Of a stretch of 64,000 nucleotides of DNA, positions 8,468-17,378 are shown piece after piece. The translations under genes and the position numbers were made by a program. The stretch is taken from assembly GCF_014281055.1 (NCBI RefSeq), contig NZ_JACRSE010000005.1:1-64000 (forward strand). The letters are read 5' to 3'. This stretch comes from Fluviispira vulneris. GTDB taxonomy: Bacteria > Bdellovibrionota_B > Oligoflexia > Silvanigrellales > Silvanigrellaceae. The notes under the pieces are model-generated. The model saw only the letters and a list, made by a program, of their open reading frames with translations, ran no database searches and had not been told where the DNA came from. Position 1 is the first letter of the stretch; the number at the start of each line of letters is the position of its first letter.

Positions 8468-10420
8468 CTATTTTGGTAAACAACTCAATCTTTCTTCAAT
8501 CTCAATCCACTCTTCTTCAGATTTAATTAATAAAGATTTAAGATTTTCATGCTGTTTATTTAAGTCTGTAAGACGTTTATAATCATTATGATCTACGCTT
8601 TCCATTTCGTTTGAAATATTCTTAATCTTTCCGCTTATTTCAAGAATATCTGCATCAATTTTTTCCTTTATCTTTTCAAGCTTTAATTTTTCTTTTTTGT
8701 ATTCTTGCTGCTGTTCTCTTGAATTATCCGAAGAGTTTGCTTGAATAGGTTTTGTATATTCATCAGAAATTTTTGCAACTTCTAAGCTTTTATCAGGACT
8801 CAAAATATCAGGAAAACCTGACAAAGGAGCTAATCTTTCATAATCTTCAAGTTTTCCTTCGAATAAGGCAAAACGCCCATCATTGGTCATAGCAAAAACA
8901 TGTGTGCATATCGAGTCGATAAAATTTCTATCATGACTAACGAAAAGCACAGTTCCTTCATAATCATCAATTGCCTGCGCTAAAATTTCTGCACTGGACA
9001 TATCTAAGTGGTTTGTAGGTTCATCTAATAATAAAAAGTTTGCTTCCTGCAGTAAAAGACATGCTAGTCCCACTCGACTTTTTTCACCACCCGATAAAAC
9101 TTTTACAGGTTTGAACACATCATCACGCCTGAACAAAAAACTTCCCAAAAGACTGCGGGCACGTCTTTCTGAGACATGGGCAGAGCTTCTCATAACATTT
9201 TCTAAAATTGTTAATTTTTCATCAAGAACATCTAACTGATCTTGGGCAAAAAACGCTAAAGAAACATTGTGTCCCAATTCAAAACTACCATCATATGGTC
9301 GAATATTTTCAGAAATTGTTTTTAATAAAGTTGATTTTCCGATACCATTTGGCCCTATTATTGCAATTTTCTGCCCTCTTGTTACTTTTAAATGAATATC
9401 TTTTGAAAGTACTTTATCATAGCCGATGCTAAGCTTTTCAATTGTTAATACTTCCTTACCACTTGCAATGGTTTTAGGTAATGAAAAAGAAATTTCATCC
9501 GCAGCATTATCTAAATCAAATGTTCCCTCAAGTTCTTTCATACGTGCGAGCATTTTCACACGGCTTTGGGCTTGCTTTGCTTTTGAAGCTTTTGCTTTAA
9601 ATCGATCAACAAAGCGTTGAACTTCTTCCATTCTTTTTTTCAAGCGATCAGCTTGAGCTGCTTCTAATTCAAGTCGATGTTCCCGTTGTTCTAAAAAAGA
9701 ATCAAAATTACCTTTATATGGTGTTAATTTACCATTATTAAGATGCAACGTAACAGTGGACAAACGATTTAACAGTGCTCGATCGTGGGAAACAAACAAT
9801 AACGTTCCCTGAAAGCTCTGTAAAAATTTCTCCACCCAGATGAGACTTGGTAAATCGAGGTGGTTGGTCGGTTCGTCAAGTACTAAAAAATCAGGATCAT
9901 TTAAGAAAACACGGGCCAACTCAAGACGCATTCTCCAACCACCCGAAAGTTCTTTTGGGTTTTTACTAAAAAGAAAATCCTGAAAGCCAAGACCTAATAA
10001 AATACCTTTCGCACGAGCTTCGAGTGCATATCCACCCGCCTCACGAAAATCATTTTCTATTTTCTCATATTTTTTATGAACTTCTTCACTATAATTTTCT
10101 TCCATTTGTTCAAGAATATGATCGAGCTGTTTTTTAAGCTCCCGCAATTTAATTGCACCATTAACACACTCTTCAAGAAGTGTTGCCTTTGGATGTGCGT
10201 TCGGTTCCTGAGGTAAATAACCTAGATTTACCTTTGCAGGTTTTAATATTTGTCCACTGTCCGCTTCATCAATTCCGCAAATAATATTTAATAATGTTGA
10301 TTTTCCAGCACCATTGGGCCCAACCAACGCCACTCTTTCCGCTTCTGGAAAATGATAGGTTGTGTTTTGAAATAAGGTTTTTGCAGCATAACCTTTCGTT
10401 AAGTTCTCGATCCGAATCAT
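8468..10420 (-). CDS. ABC-F family ATPase
   Basis: 650-residue soluble protein with two ATP-binding cassettes and no membrane segments. Domain 1: Walker A GPNGAGKST, signature LSGGWRMRLELAR, Walker B LVLDEPTNHLD. Domain 2: GPNGIGKST, LSGGEKSRVGLA, LLLDEPTNHLD. A charged interdomain linker (about residues 240-300) and a C-terminal coiled coil (about 560-645) are present, as in Uup/YdiF-type members. ABC-F proteins act on ribosomes (translation factors or antibiotic protection) rather than in transport. The exact subgroup cannot be decided here. It follows the lipase gene by 27 bases and is probably co-transcribed with it. Confidence 0.93.
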   Translation of the reverse strand: MIRIENLTKGYAAKTLFQNTTYHFPEAERVALVGPNGAGKSTLLNIICGIDEADSGQILKPAKVNLGYLPQEPNAHPKATLLEECVNGAIKLRELKKQLDHILEQMEENYSEEVHKKYEKIENDFREAGGYALEARAKGILLGLGFQDFLFSKNPKELSGGWRMRLELARVFLNDPDFLVLDEPTNHLDLPSLIWVEKFLQSFQGTLLFVSHDRALLNRLSTVTLHLNNGKLTPYKGNFDSFLEQREHRLELEAAQADRLKKRMEEVQRFVDRFKAKASKAKQAQSRVKMLARMKELEGTFDLDNAADEISFSLPKTIASGKEVLTIEKLSIGYDKVLSKDIHLKVTRGQKIAIIGPNGIGKSTLLKTISENIRPYDGSFELGHNVSLAFFAQDQLDVLDEKLTILENVMRSSAHVSERRARSLLGSFLFRRDDVFKPVKVLSGGEKSRVGLACLLLQEANFLLLDEPTNHLDMSSAEILAQAIDDYEGTVLFVSHDRNFIDSICTHVFAMTNDGRFALFEGKLEDYERLAPLSGFPDILSPDKSLEVAKISDEYTKPIQANSSDNSREQQQEYKKEKLKLEKIKEKIDADILEISGKIKNISNEMESVDHNDYKRLTDLNKQHENLKSLLIKSEEEWIEIEERLSCLPK

Positions 10421-10446
10421 GAATTAATTTCCATTTCTTTCTGATT

Positions 10447-11328
10447 TCAACCACTTTTTTCAATCCATTTTAAGAGATCGGATATAGCTTGTGATCGACA
10501 TTGTTCTGTTTCATTAAAAATCTCATGCCCCGCCCCTTCAATGACTTTGAATGAACTGTCATTATGAGAAAAATAGGGTACGCATTTTTTTGTCACTTCA
10601 ATTTTTACGAGTTTGTCATCCGAAGCGGCAATAACTGTGACAGGGGCTCGGATAAGACGAATTGCTTGGACAATTTTCTTTTCATCAAGGGCTCCTAGGA
10701 ATGTGCTTCCCATTCTCGCAGTTATATGGGTTAAAATTAAATGATCATGCCGTGCCGCCTCATTATTCTCGGGATTGTTGGATAAGGAATTGGGAGGAAT
10801 TCCAATAGGAGCCACCAAATTAGGAAGAAACTTTGCAACTTTTGTGGCAAGAAATTTTTTCCAAACGGGTATATTTTGCTTAACCCCATAACATGGCGAA
10901 CTTAAAAAAAGCGGTGGACAAGAGTCTGCCAAATGCGCTGCTGCATAAGTTGCAAGTAATGAGCCAAAACTGTGGCCAAACAAACCAAAAAAAGAATTCT
11001 TTTGTTTTGTTAAACCAAGAATTTCCTTAACATGATTTGTCATAAATATCACGTCTAAAACCATCGCATGTAAATTTTCAGCATCCCCACGTGTTGGTCC
11101 CGATTTACCATGCCCTCGGATATCAAAAATTGCAAAGGCAAGATTTTTCGAGCAGACAGCTCTTGCGACATGCGCATATCGTCCACTGTGTTCACCAAAA
11201 CCATGAACGGCAAGAACGACTCCATCTAGTTTTGACTCCCTCTGTTCTTTTTTTGCAGGAGTGTAGACACGAAAAAAGAGTTCATTTCCATCGAAACTTT
11301 TTATATTTTCTGCACGTTCTTGAAACAT
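10447..11328 (-). CDS. alpha/beta hydrolase (monoacylglycerol lipase/lysophospholipase-like)
   Basis: The serine-hydrolase fold is shown by VLAVHGFGEHSGRY (oxyanion-hole region), FDIRGHGKS, the nucleophile elbow GHSFGS, an Asp in ASDDKLV and a His in EGAGHEIFNE. The GHGKSGPTRG stretch and overall length match the monoacylglycerol lipase/PldB group, which hydrolyse lyso- or monoacyl lipids. No signal peptide, so cytoplasmic or peripheral. I prefer ATG 11328, preceded by CAGGGAG, over the TTG at 11349. Divergent from flgG and upstream of the ABC-F gene. Confidence 0.85.
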   Translation of the reverse strand: MFQERAENIKSFDGNELFFRVYTPAKKEQRESKLDGVVLAVHGFGEHSGRYAHVARAVCSKNLAFAIFDIRGHGKSGPTRGDAENLHAMVLDVIFMTNHVKEILGLTKQKNSFFGLFGHSFGSLLATYAAAHLADSCPPLFLSSPCYGVKQNIPVWKKFLATKVAKFLPNLVAPIGIPPNSLSNNPENNEAARHDHLILTHITARMGSTFLGALDEKKIVQAIRLIRAPVTVIAASDDKLVKIEVTKKCVPYFSHNDSSFKVIEGAGHEIFNETEQCRSQAISDLLKWIEKSG

Positions 11329-11463
11329 AATCAAAACTCCCTGCTTCAAAATTTCCTATAGTTAATTAGATAGCTGCAATGTTTTCATACGACTTTCACA
11401 CTAAAACAAATTAACCTGCAAGAAGAAATGGAAATATTTTGATTCCTATAAAGGAGGCAGCTT

Positions 11464-12249
11464 ATGCTTCGCAGTTTAAACACAGCAGCGACAGGTATGG
11501 ACTCTCAACAAAGATTGATTGACACACTTTCCAACAATATGGCCAACGTCAATACAATTGGATTTAAGGGGAGTAAAGCGTATTTCCATGATCTGCTCTA
11601 TCAAAATATTCGCGCTCCGGGACTGCAAACAACGACAGGAACAATCGCACCAAGTGGTATTCAAATCGGGAATGGTTCAAAACTTGTCTCGGTTGAAAAG
11701 TCCTTCGATGAAGGCGCAATAAAAATCACAAACAAAGACACAGACATGGCTATAATGGGCAAAGGATTTTTTAGGATTCAACTGCCCGATGGCAACATAG
11801 CATATACACGTGATGGAACCTTTCGGCGCAGTGCAGATGGAAGAATTGTTACATCGGAAGGATTGCCATTGTTACCAGAAATCGTTGTACCAGCAAATAC
11901 ATTGCATTTAGGCATAACACTTGACGGAGTCGTTTCAGCTAAAGTCAGTGGAGAATATGAGCCTCGCAATTTAGGCCAAATTCAATTGGCAAATTTCATA
12001 AATCCTGCAGGTTTAAACTCTATGGGCCGTAACCTTTACACAGCCACTCCTGCATCTGGTGAAGCATTAGTTTCAATACCAGGTGAAAATGGTGTGGGTA
12101 CAATTGATCAAGGCGAACTTGAAACGAGTAACGTCAATATCGTAGAAGAAATGGTGCAATTGATTGTTGGACAACGTGCTTATGAATTGAATAGTAAAGT
12201 CATAAAAACGGGCGATGAAATGTTAGCATCAACCAATCAAATGAAATAA
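11464..12249 (+). CDS. flgG: flagellar distal rod protein FlgG
   Basis: 261 residues, the usual FlgG length. The N-terminal rod signature is intact (LNTAATGM near the start, then a LSNNMANVNTIGFK heptad segment), and the C-terminus has the matching coiled-coil motif EMVQLIVGQRAYELNSKVI. FlgG polymerises to form the distal rod crossing the periplasm and is exported by the flagellar type III system, so it has no cleaved signal. A perfect AAAGGAGG site precedes the ATG. It opens the flgG-flgA-flgH-flgI-flgJ operon. Confidence 0.97.
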   Translation: MLRSLNTAATGMDSQQRLIDTLSNNMANVNTIGFKGSKAYFHDLLYQNIRAPGLQTTTGTIAPSGIQIGNGSKLVSVEKSFDEGAIKITNKDTDMAIMGKGFFRIQLPDGNIAYTRDGTFRRSADGRIVTSEGLPLLPEIVVPANTLHLGITLDGVVSAKVSGEYEPRNLGQIQLANFINPAGLNSMGRNLYTATPASGEALVSIPGENGVGTIDQGELETSNVNIVEEMVQLIVGQRAYELNSKVIKTGDEMLASTNQMK

Positions 12250-12265
12250 AAATATTAGGTGAACT

Positions 12266-13060
12266 ATGATTGCATTGCCTCCACAAATCTATATTGAATA
12301 TAAAAATTTAGCGAATGATCAAATCCGTGCAGAAATTCAAAAAGATCTCATCGCACAGGTTTTAAAAAAAAATGGATTTGAAGAAAATGTAATTATTGAA
12401 AATCAATTGCAAAAAAATCCATCGGAAAAAGATTATATTTTGAATGTCAATTGTCTTCAATGTAATCTTTTAGGATCTGATGAAAATGAAGTTGTTTTTT
12501 CTTCTATTCATAAATCAAACACAAAAAACAATTATACTGTAGAATATACATTTGAAGTGAGTGCAAACAAAAATAAACGTTCGCTCTGGAAAATTGCTGT
12601 TACTGACAAAAAAATAATTTATTTTATTTCAGCAAAACAGAATCTTCAGGTAAATACAATTTTATCTTCAAATAACATCGAAATCAAAACATGTCTCACA
12701 GGGGATGATAAATGCTCGCCTAAAATGTCTTATCAAACTTCTCAAGAGGCAATCGAGCAATTAAAACTTTTTATTAATAAAAAAACAAATAAAGATTTAA
12801 AAGTAGGTCAGGAGATTGAAATAAAAAATCTATCCCAAGAAATTCTTGTACATACAGGTGAAAAGACTCGAATTACCTATAAACCTTCCAATACACTTAC
12901 GATACAAACTCACGGGAAAGCTCTCTCAAACGGTGGACTTGGAGAAATAATTCGTGTTCAAATAAATGACTGGTTTGAGAAAAATGCTTCTTTTCGCCCT
13001 ACGGGGATCATTGAAGGAACAGTGATTGCACCAGGGGAGGTTGAATATGCTATCAAATAA
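12266..13060 (+). CDS. flgA: flagellar P-ring assembly chaperone FlgA, without signal peptide
   Basis: The C-terminal half carries the FlgA/SAF signature: VGQEIEIKNL, then a beta-rich region and GKALSNGGLGEIIRVQ, matching the family's G-A...G..G..I.V ending. FlgA normally works in the periplasm helping FlgI polymerise. Here the protein begins MIALPPQIYIEYKNL with no hydrophobic leader, and a TGA two codons upstream rules out an in-frame extension. At 264 residues it is slightly long. It lies 16 bases after flgG and overlaps flgH by 14 bases. The family call is good; how it reaches the periplasm is unclear. Confidence 0.85.
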   Translation: MIALPPQIYIEYKNLANDQIRAEIQKDLIAQVLKKNGFEENVIIENQLQKNPSEKDYILNVNCLQCNLLGSDENEVVFSSIHKSNTKNNYTVEYTFEVSANKNKRSLWKIAVTDKKIIYFISAKQNLQVNTILSSNNIEIKTCLTGDDKCSPKMSYQTSQEAIEQLKLFINKKTNKDLKVGQEIEIKNLSQEILVHTGEKTRITYKPSNTLTIQTHGKALSNGGLGEIIRVQINDWFEKNASFRPTGIIEGTVIAPGEVEYAIK

Positions 13061-14330
13061 TAACACCAAAAATTTTATTCATGATCTTGATTCTATTTGT
13101 TTACATGAAGAAGAAGGATATACAGAGACATTAAAAGTTAAAGAACACCGTAATAAAAAAAGTAAAAAGGTGATTTTTAGTTCTAAAAGCTCTGATAAAG
13201 AAACAAACGATCACAATGTTTGGTTTTCAACAATAGATAAATATTTAAATTCAGTTGAGTATGCTTTTGACAAAGGTAACACTACGAGCAAAAAAGTATC
13301 ATCAGCATTTGATAAAATACCTGAACCAACCTCAAAAAAAATTGTTTTGCGCCTGACTATTCTTTTTGCAATTATTGCTATGATTATCTTTTTTTCAAGC
13401 TGTGCTCCAAATAGAGTTTATGCACAAAATTTACCTATTCGGCCTCTGGTTGGAAATATAAATGGTCCACAAAATAACAATGAAGATTTGAAAATAGAAA
13501 AAAATAATCCAGTTGATATTCCCCGTGGGCAAGAGCAATTATTTATAAAAAGAGAAAATTTATCAATAAAAACAAGAGAAGCCGGTTCATCTTCGGGAAG
13601 TATTTGGACGGATTCAATGCAACCCAAATCCCTCGCTACAGAATACCAACCTTCGCATGTAGGTGAAACGATAACAGTGAATATTCCTGATGATTTACAA
13701 TTTAAAGATTCACCGAATCCTGCACAGCCACCAGCAGGCGGAGCTGCTCCTGCCACTCCACCGGCTTCAGGGCAAAAATATGATCAAGTAAAATCTATGA
13801 AATTTGAAATCGTTGGTTTTGAGCCTGGCGGAGACGTTTATATAAGAGGAACAAAAAACTATATAAGTGATACAGGGGAAAGCAAAAATATATTAATCAT
13901 GGCAAAACTTCCTCAACGTAGCCTTAATAAATTTGAAGTAGATGCAAAAGAAATTACTCAAATAGCAATCAATGAAAATAGCAATGGTCAAAGTTCTGAG
14001 TATTCGGCAGCAGGCTGGGATATGACTGTATCAAGAAAACTATCAGGTTATGCACCTGATATGAATACGACAATTGCTGCTCTTGATGGACAAAAGAAGG
14101 AACTAGAAACACAGAGAAATGCGCTAAAAGAACAGCAAAAAGCACTTAAAAATGATGAAGAACGGATTAAGAAAGATAGAAGCCGCTTGGATGCAGAGAT
14201 GGCACAAGCTAAAAAGCTTTTAGATTCAGCAACAATTATTGATGCACCTGATCAACAAGGGGCAGGAGATGGTAAAGGAAAAAGCAAAGGGGCAGGAAGC
14301 GCTGGTGGTAACAAACCTGCTGCAAAATGA
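13047..14330 (+). CDS. flgH: flagellar L-ring protein FlgH with long N-terminal extension and C-terminal coiled coil
   Basis: FlgH is the outer-membrane lipoprotein forming the L ring. The core is recognisable: REAGSSSGSIWTD, then VGETITVNI, and a C-terminal GDVYIRGTKNYI segment. Three things are odd. The lipobox FSSC (Cys at about residue 119) and its hydrophobic segment are preceded by about 100 hydrophilic residues that would sit in the cytoplasm. The core contains a Pro/Ala/Gly-rich insert. About 70 charged coiled-coil residues plus a Gly-rich tail follow the core. Total 427 residues against roughly 230 normally. Start ATG 13047 has AGGGGAGG upstream. A leaderless internal TTG just before the hydrophobic segment is an alternative. 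Confidence 0.85.
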   Translation: MLSNNNTKNFIHDLDSICLHEEEGYTETLKVKEHRNKKSKKVIFSSKSSDKETNDHNVWFSTIDKYLNSVEYAFDKGNTTSKKVSSAFDKIPEPTSKKIVLRLTILFAIIAMIIFFSSCAPNRVYAQNLPIRPLVGNINGPQNNNEDLKIEKNNPVDIPRGQEQLFIKRENLSIKTREAGSSSGSIWTDSMQPKSLATEYQPSHVGETITVNIPDDLQFKDSPNPAQPPAGGAAPATPPASGQKYDQVKSMKFEIVGFEPGGDVYIRGTKNYISDTGESKNILIMAKLPQRSLNKFEVDAKEITQIAINENSNGQSSEYSAAGWDMTVSRKLSGYAPDMNTTIAALDGQKKELETQRNALKEQQKALKNDEERIKKDRSRLDAEMAQAKKLLDSATIIDAPDQQGAGDGKGKSKGAGSAGGNKPAAK

Positions 14331-14357
14331 TTTTGCAAAGGGATAAAGGAGAATAAA

Positions 14358-15434
14358 TTGAGAGTTTTATTAAACTTCTCTAAAATAAGAATTGCTTTCT
14401 TTCTCTTAATATCAATATTATTTCAAGTTTCTATCACAGCGCAAGAAAGCGAATTACCTGTCAGATTAAAGGATCTTGTCGAAGTCCGAGGTGTTCGTGG
14501 AAATTCCCTATCAGGAATCGGACTTATTGTTGGGTTACAGGGAACTGGAGATAGTAAAGCCAGTCTTGCAACTAATAAAGCGACTTCCACCGTTTTTAAA
14601 CGCTTAGGCATGACAGTTGAACCAACCGAAGTGATTACAAAAAATATTGCAATCGTCGTCGTCACAGCTGTCTTACCTGCTTTTGCCCGCGTAGGTGACA
14701 AACTCGATGTCCGTATTTCCAGCATGGGAGATGCGCAAAGCCTCGAAGGAGGCACTCTTTTACTGACAACTTTAAGTGCGGTAGATGGACAAGTTTATGC
14801 AACGGCTCAAGGAACAATCAGTCAGGGTACATCGATGGCGGGAGCGGAAGGTGGCACGGGACAAGCCACGCGCGGCTCGACCACAAAAACTGTTTCTTTA
14901 ACAAACACAGGAACAGTTGAAAAAGAATTTTTATCGACCTTTATAAGTAATAATAATATTGAATTGAGTTTAAAAAATGCAGATTTTACTACTGCAACTC
15001 GTATAGCAAAAGCACTCAACGATACCTTTGGTGAATTTATAGCCGATCCCATCAATGCAGGACTTATATCTGTTAAAGTTCCAAATAAAGTAACTAGAAA
15101 CAATCCAAGTTTTAATCCGGTCACATTTATGTCAATTTTAGAACAAATTAAAGTAACTCCTGACTCAATAGCTTTTGTTGTCATCAATGAACGGACTGGC
15201 ACAATTATTTCTGGAAGCAATGTCGTCATAGAACCCGTTGCCATCAGTCATGGTCGCTTGGAAATACAAGTTGGCAAAAAAAATTATAAAGTGGGTGAAA
15301 TGCCAGCTGTGACTTCAGTTTCTGACCTTGTTCGTGCACTCAATAATTTAGGAGCAGGTCCTAAAGATATTGTCTCAATTATACAGACATTAGAAATTGC
15401 AAAAGCCATAAAAGCTCAAATTAAACTCATGTAA
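14358..15434 (+). CDS. flgI: flagellar P-ring protein FlgI
   Basis: 358 residues, normal for FlgI. A signal peptide (hydrophobic core, ending near ITAQ) precedes the conserved RLKDLVEVRGVRGN and GIGLIVGLQGTGD signatures. Further family motifs include KNIAIVVVTA, RVGDKLDVRISSMGDA and GGTLLLTTL; the C-terminus ends with the usual ALN.LG....D...I.Q..K motif. It is assembled in the periplasm into the P ring around the rod with FlgA help. The start codon is TTG at 14358 with AAAGGAG eight bases upstream. Thirteen bases separate its stop from the flgJ ATG. Confidence 0.97.
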   Translation: MRVLLNFSKIRIAFFLLISILFQVSITAQESELPVRLKDLVEVRGVRGNSLSGIGLIVGLQGTGDSKASLATNKATSTVFKRLGMTVEPTEVITKNIAIVVVTAVLPAFARVGDKLDVRISSMGDAQSLEGGTLLLTTLSAVDGQVYATAQGTISQGTSMAGAEGGTGQATRGSTTKTVSLTNTGTVEKEFLSTFISNNNIELSLKNADFTTATRIAKALNDTFGEFIADPINAGLISVKVPNKVTRNNPSFNPVTFMSILEQIKVTPDSIAFVVINERTGTIISGSNVVIEPVAISHGRLEIQVGKKNYKVGEMPAVTSVSDLVRALNNLGAGPKDIVSIIQTLEIAKAIKAQIKLM

Positions 15435-15447
15435 ATGGAGATTGGTT

Positions 15448-15930
15448 ATGCGGATTGGTTCTCAAGATATTTTACAAAAAATGAAAAGCAATTCAGATCC
15501 ATCAATCAACCAACCTACTCAGACAGTAAAAGACCTATCGAAAAAAGAACAGAATTTAAGAGATGCAGAAAATGTTTCGAAAGAATTCGAAACTCTTTAT
15601 ATCGATATGATGATAAAAAGTATGCGACAAACTGCAAAACCTGAAGATGAAAGCAATGCTCACGATATTTTTCAAGGTATGCTTGATGGGGAATATGCAA
15701 AAATTATGGCCGATGCGCAAAGTTTCGGTATTCGTGACCTCATTTTAAATTGGATGAAAGAAAATGATCCTGAATTAAATCCAAATATTAAACTCCCAAA
15801 TGATAAAGATGGGATTGCCGCAACTAAGAAAGAATTCAATAAGGCATCTGAGCTCATGAATAAAATAAAAAATGATTCTTATATGTCTAAGTTAGCAATC
15901 GATCAGTATAAGATGGGTATGGGAAAATAA
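15448..15930 (+). CDS. flgJ: rod-binding protein FlgJ, N-terminal domain only
   Basis: The single FlgJ rod-binding domain is visible: EFETLYIDMMIKSMRQT followed by LDGEYAKIMADAQSFGIRDLI, the classical spacing. There is no C-terminal peptidoglycan hydrolase domain, as is common outside Gammaproteobacteria, so wall opening must come from another enzyme. 160 residues from ATG 15448, chosen because GGAG lies 7 bases upstream; an earlier TTG at 15442 is less likely. Last gene of the flagellar run. Confidence 0.9.
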   Translation: MRIGSQDILQKMKSNSDPSINQPTQTVKDLSKKEQNLRDAENVSKEFETLYIDMMIKSMRQTAKPEDESNAHDIFQGMLDGEYAKIMADAQSFGIRDLILNWMKENDPELNPNIKLPNDKDGIAATKKEFNKASELMNKIKNDSYMSKLAIDQYKMGMGK

Positions 15931-15945
15931 AAGTAAATCCATATA

Positions 15946-15961
15946 TAGAAAAAATTTTCTA
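15946..15961. terminator. possible bidirectional terminator
   Basis: TAGAAAA (15946-15952) and TTTTCTA (15955-15961) form a short AT-rich inverted repeat between the convergent flgJ and the gene at 15995. It is weak and low in GC, so this is only a candidate. Confidence 0.3.
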
Positions 15962-15994
15962 GATCTAATTGGAATAGTTCCTTATAATTATCTT

Positions 15995-16369
15995 TCATAA
16001 CTCATCAGGTAAATAGAGTTCTTCTCCATTAGGCATGACAGTTATTGTTACGTTCCCTTTTCTGAATATGCGTGCTCCGTCATTTTTAATTTCAAGCAAA
16101 ACTCTGTCTTTTGGATCTTTTAGCCAAGCCACATATTCATGGGGAGAGAGTTCATTATAATTTACTTCATCTTTCACATTATCTTGAACTCTATCTTCAT
16201 TATTCTTCGCTTCATTCTTTTGCTCATTATTGATATAAACATCTTTTGACAAACTTATTTCTGCATCATTTAAATTTATACTATTACTTCTTATTTTAAA
16301 TATAAAAAATAAGCTTAAAGAAAGAAATATAAATGACATTAATACAATAATTTTATTTTTTAATTTCAT
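15995..16369 (-). CDS. membrane-anchored hypothetical protein
   Basis: About 124 residues. One hydrophobic segment (residues 5-25) acts as a signal anchor or uncleaved signal, followed by an Asn/Glu/Lys-rich linker and a small C-terminal domain ending in PNGEELYLPDEL. No family recognised. The C-terminal part looks like a compact beta domain (LLEIKNDGARIFRKGN). The ATG at 16369 overlaps the upstream gene's TGA (ATGA) and has GGTGGGA before it, so the two are translationally coupled; the longer frame starting at TTG 16381 is rejected. Confidence 0.6.
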   Translation of the reverse strand: MKLKNKIIVLMSFIFLSLSLFFIFKIRSNSINLNDAEISLSKDVYINNEQKNEAKNNEDRVQDNVKDEVNYNELSPHEYVAWLKDPKDRVLLEIKNDGARIFRKGNVTITVMPNGEELYLPDEL

Positions 16370-17322
16370 TGTCCCACCCAAACTAAATTATCTGAATATT
16401 CCGAACTACGAGTCAATCTAAAAACCACAAAATTTCTATTAATTGAATTGCTTCCACAATTATCGCTTAAAAACTTACCATTTAGAAAGCACTTATCATA
16501 CAATAACTTTGCACTTTTTTGATAAGGAATCATTTTATAATAATCATTTATGTATTCAGAAAAGTTTGGAAGTTTTCTGCGTAATGCATCTATAAATAAA
16601 AATGCGACCTCACTTTCATTCCAACTTTCTTTAGCTGATTTTTCTAAAGTTTCTACGAACTCATTTACAACTTCTGGTGTTGCTTGTGGCGAATACAACT
16701 CAAAGGAATCAATCCAAGTTAAAAAATTTTTAAGCTCTTTCATTGAAAGCTCTTGAGATTGAGTTGCATAGGTTTTCCCTAAAATATTTTTATATTTTTC
16801 ATCTTCTGGACGACAAGATGCTTTTTCACTAAAGTATTGTTCTAATCCTACAAAAATATAGGTAAAAGACAAATCTAAAATTGGCTTTTCACTGCGACAA
16901 TTTTCACTATACATCTGGGTAAAGTTAAATAAAGATTCAGAATAAGATGAAATCTCATCCATATGAAATGAAGATGGTGTCTCTGGTTTCAGATACTCCA
17001 TAAGTGTTAATTTATTATGCAGATCAAGTTGTTTGAGCCATCCCCAAAAACACCCACGCACAACATTTTGCACAGCATTGTGATAATCAAGTGATATAGT
17101 TAAATCGTTATATTTAAATTTTGTACCTGATAATATTTGTCTTAACCAAATATCAGAGTTTTTCATTTCTTCAGGACTAAATTTGTCATTAAAAGTAGGT
17201 AAAAAATAAATTTTATCCATTAACTGGGAAGTTCTAAAACTCCCATAAATGTAATTAATGGGTAAGGAGTATATATTTACAGTAAATAATAAAAATGCGA
17301 TGCCGATAAAAAGCTTTTTCAT
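16366..17322 (-). CDS. hypothetical secreted protein
   Basis: 318 residues beginning with a clear signal peptide (MKKLFIGIAFLLF, likely cleavage after YS near residue 19). The mature part is mainly helical with scattered aromatic residues and several Cys, for example CFWGW, NCRSEK, ASCRPE, DKCFLN and DNCGSN, compatible with disulfides in the periplasm or outside. I recognise no domain. The start has GAGGAACC upstream, following directly on the terminator at 17339-17369. Translationally coupled to the downstream gene at 15995. Confidence 0.6.
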   Translation of the reverse strand: MKKLFIGIAFLLFTVNIYSLPINYIYGSFRTSQLMDKIYFLPTFNDKFSPEEMKNSDIWLRQILSGTKFKYNDLTISLDYHNAVQNVVRGCFWGWLKQLDLHNKLTLMEYLKPETPSSFHMDEISSYSESLFNFTQMYSENCRSEKPILDLSFTYIFVGLEQYFSEKASCRPEDEKYKNILGKTYATQSQELSMKELKNFLTWIDSFELYSPQATPEVVNEFVETLEKSAKESWNESEVAFLFIDALRRKLPNFSEYINDYYKMIPYQKSAKLLYDKCFLNGKFLSDNCGSNSINRNFVVFRLTRSSEYSDNLVWVGQ

Positions 17323-17338
17323 TGGTTCCTCAAGGAAA

Positions 17339-17369
17339 AAAAAGCTCCAGAAATTCTCTGAAGCTTTTT
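17339..17369. terminator. bidirectional intrinsic terminator
   Basis: Arms 17339-17351 and 17357-17369 pair (one mismatch) as AAAAAGCT-C-CAGA with TCTG-A-AGCTTTTT around a 5-base loop. The symmetric A and T runs make it functional in either direction. On the minus strand it ends the transcript of the 571-residue secreted protein before the next gene starts at 17322. Confidence 0.7.
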
Positions 17370-17378
17370 TAAATAATC

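Noticed and set aside
14423-15244. Long minus-strand frames inside flgI
   Set aside because: They are shadows of flgI codon usage; the forward protein is an unmistakable FlgI.
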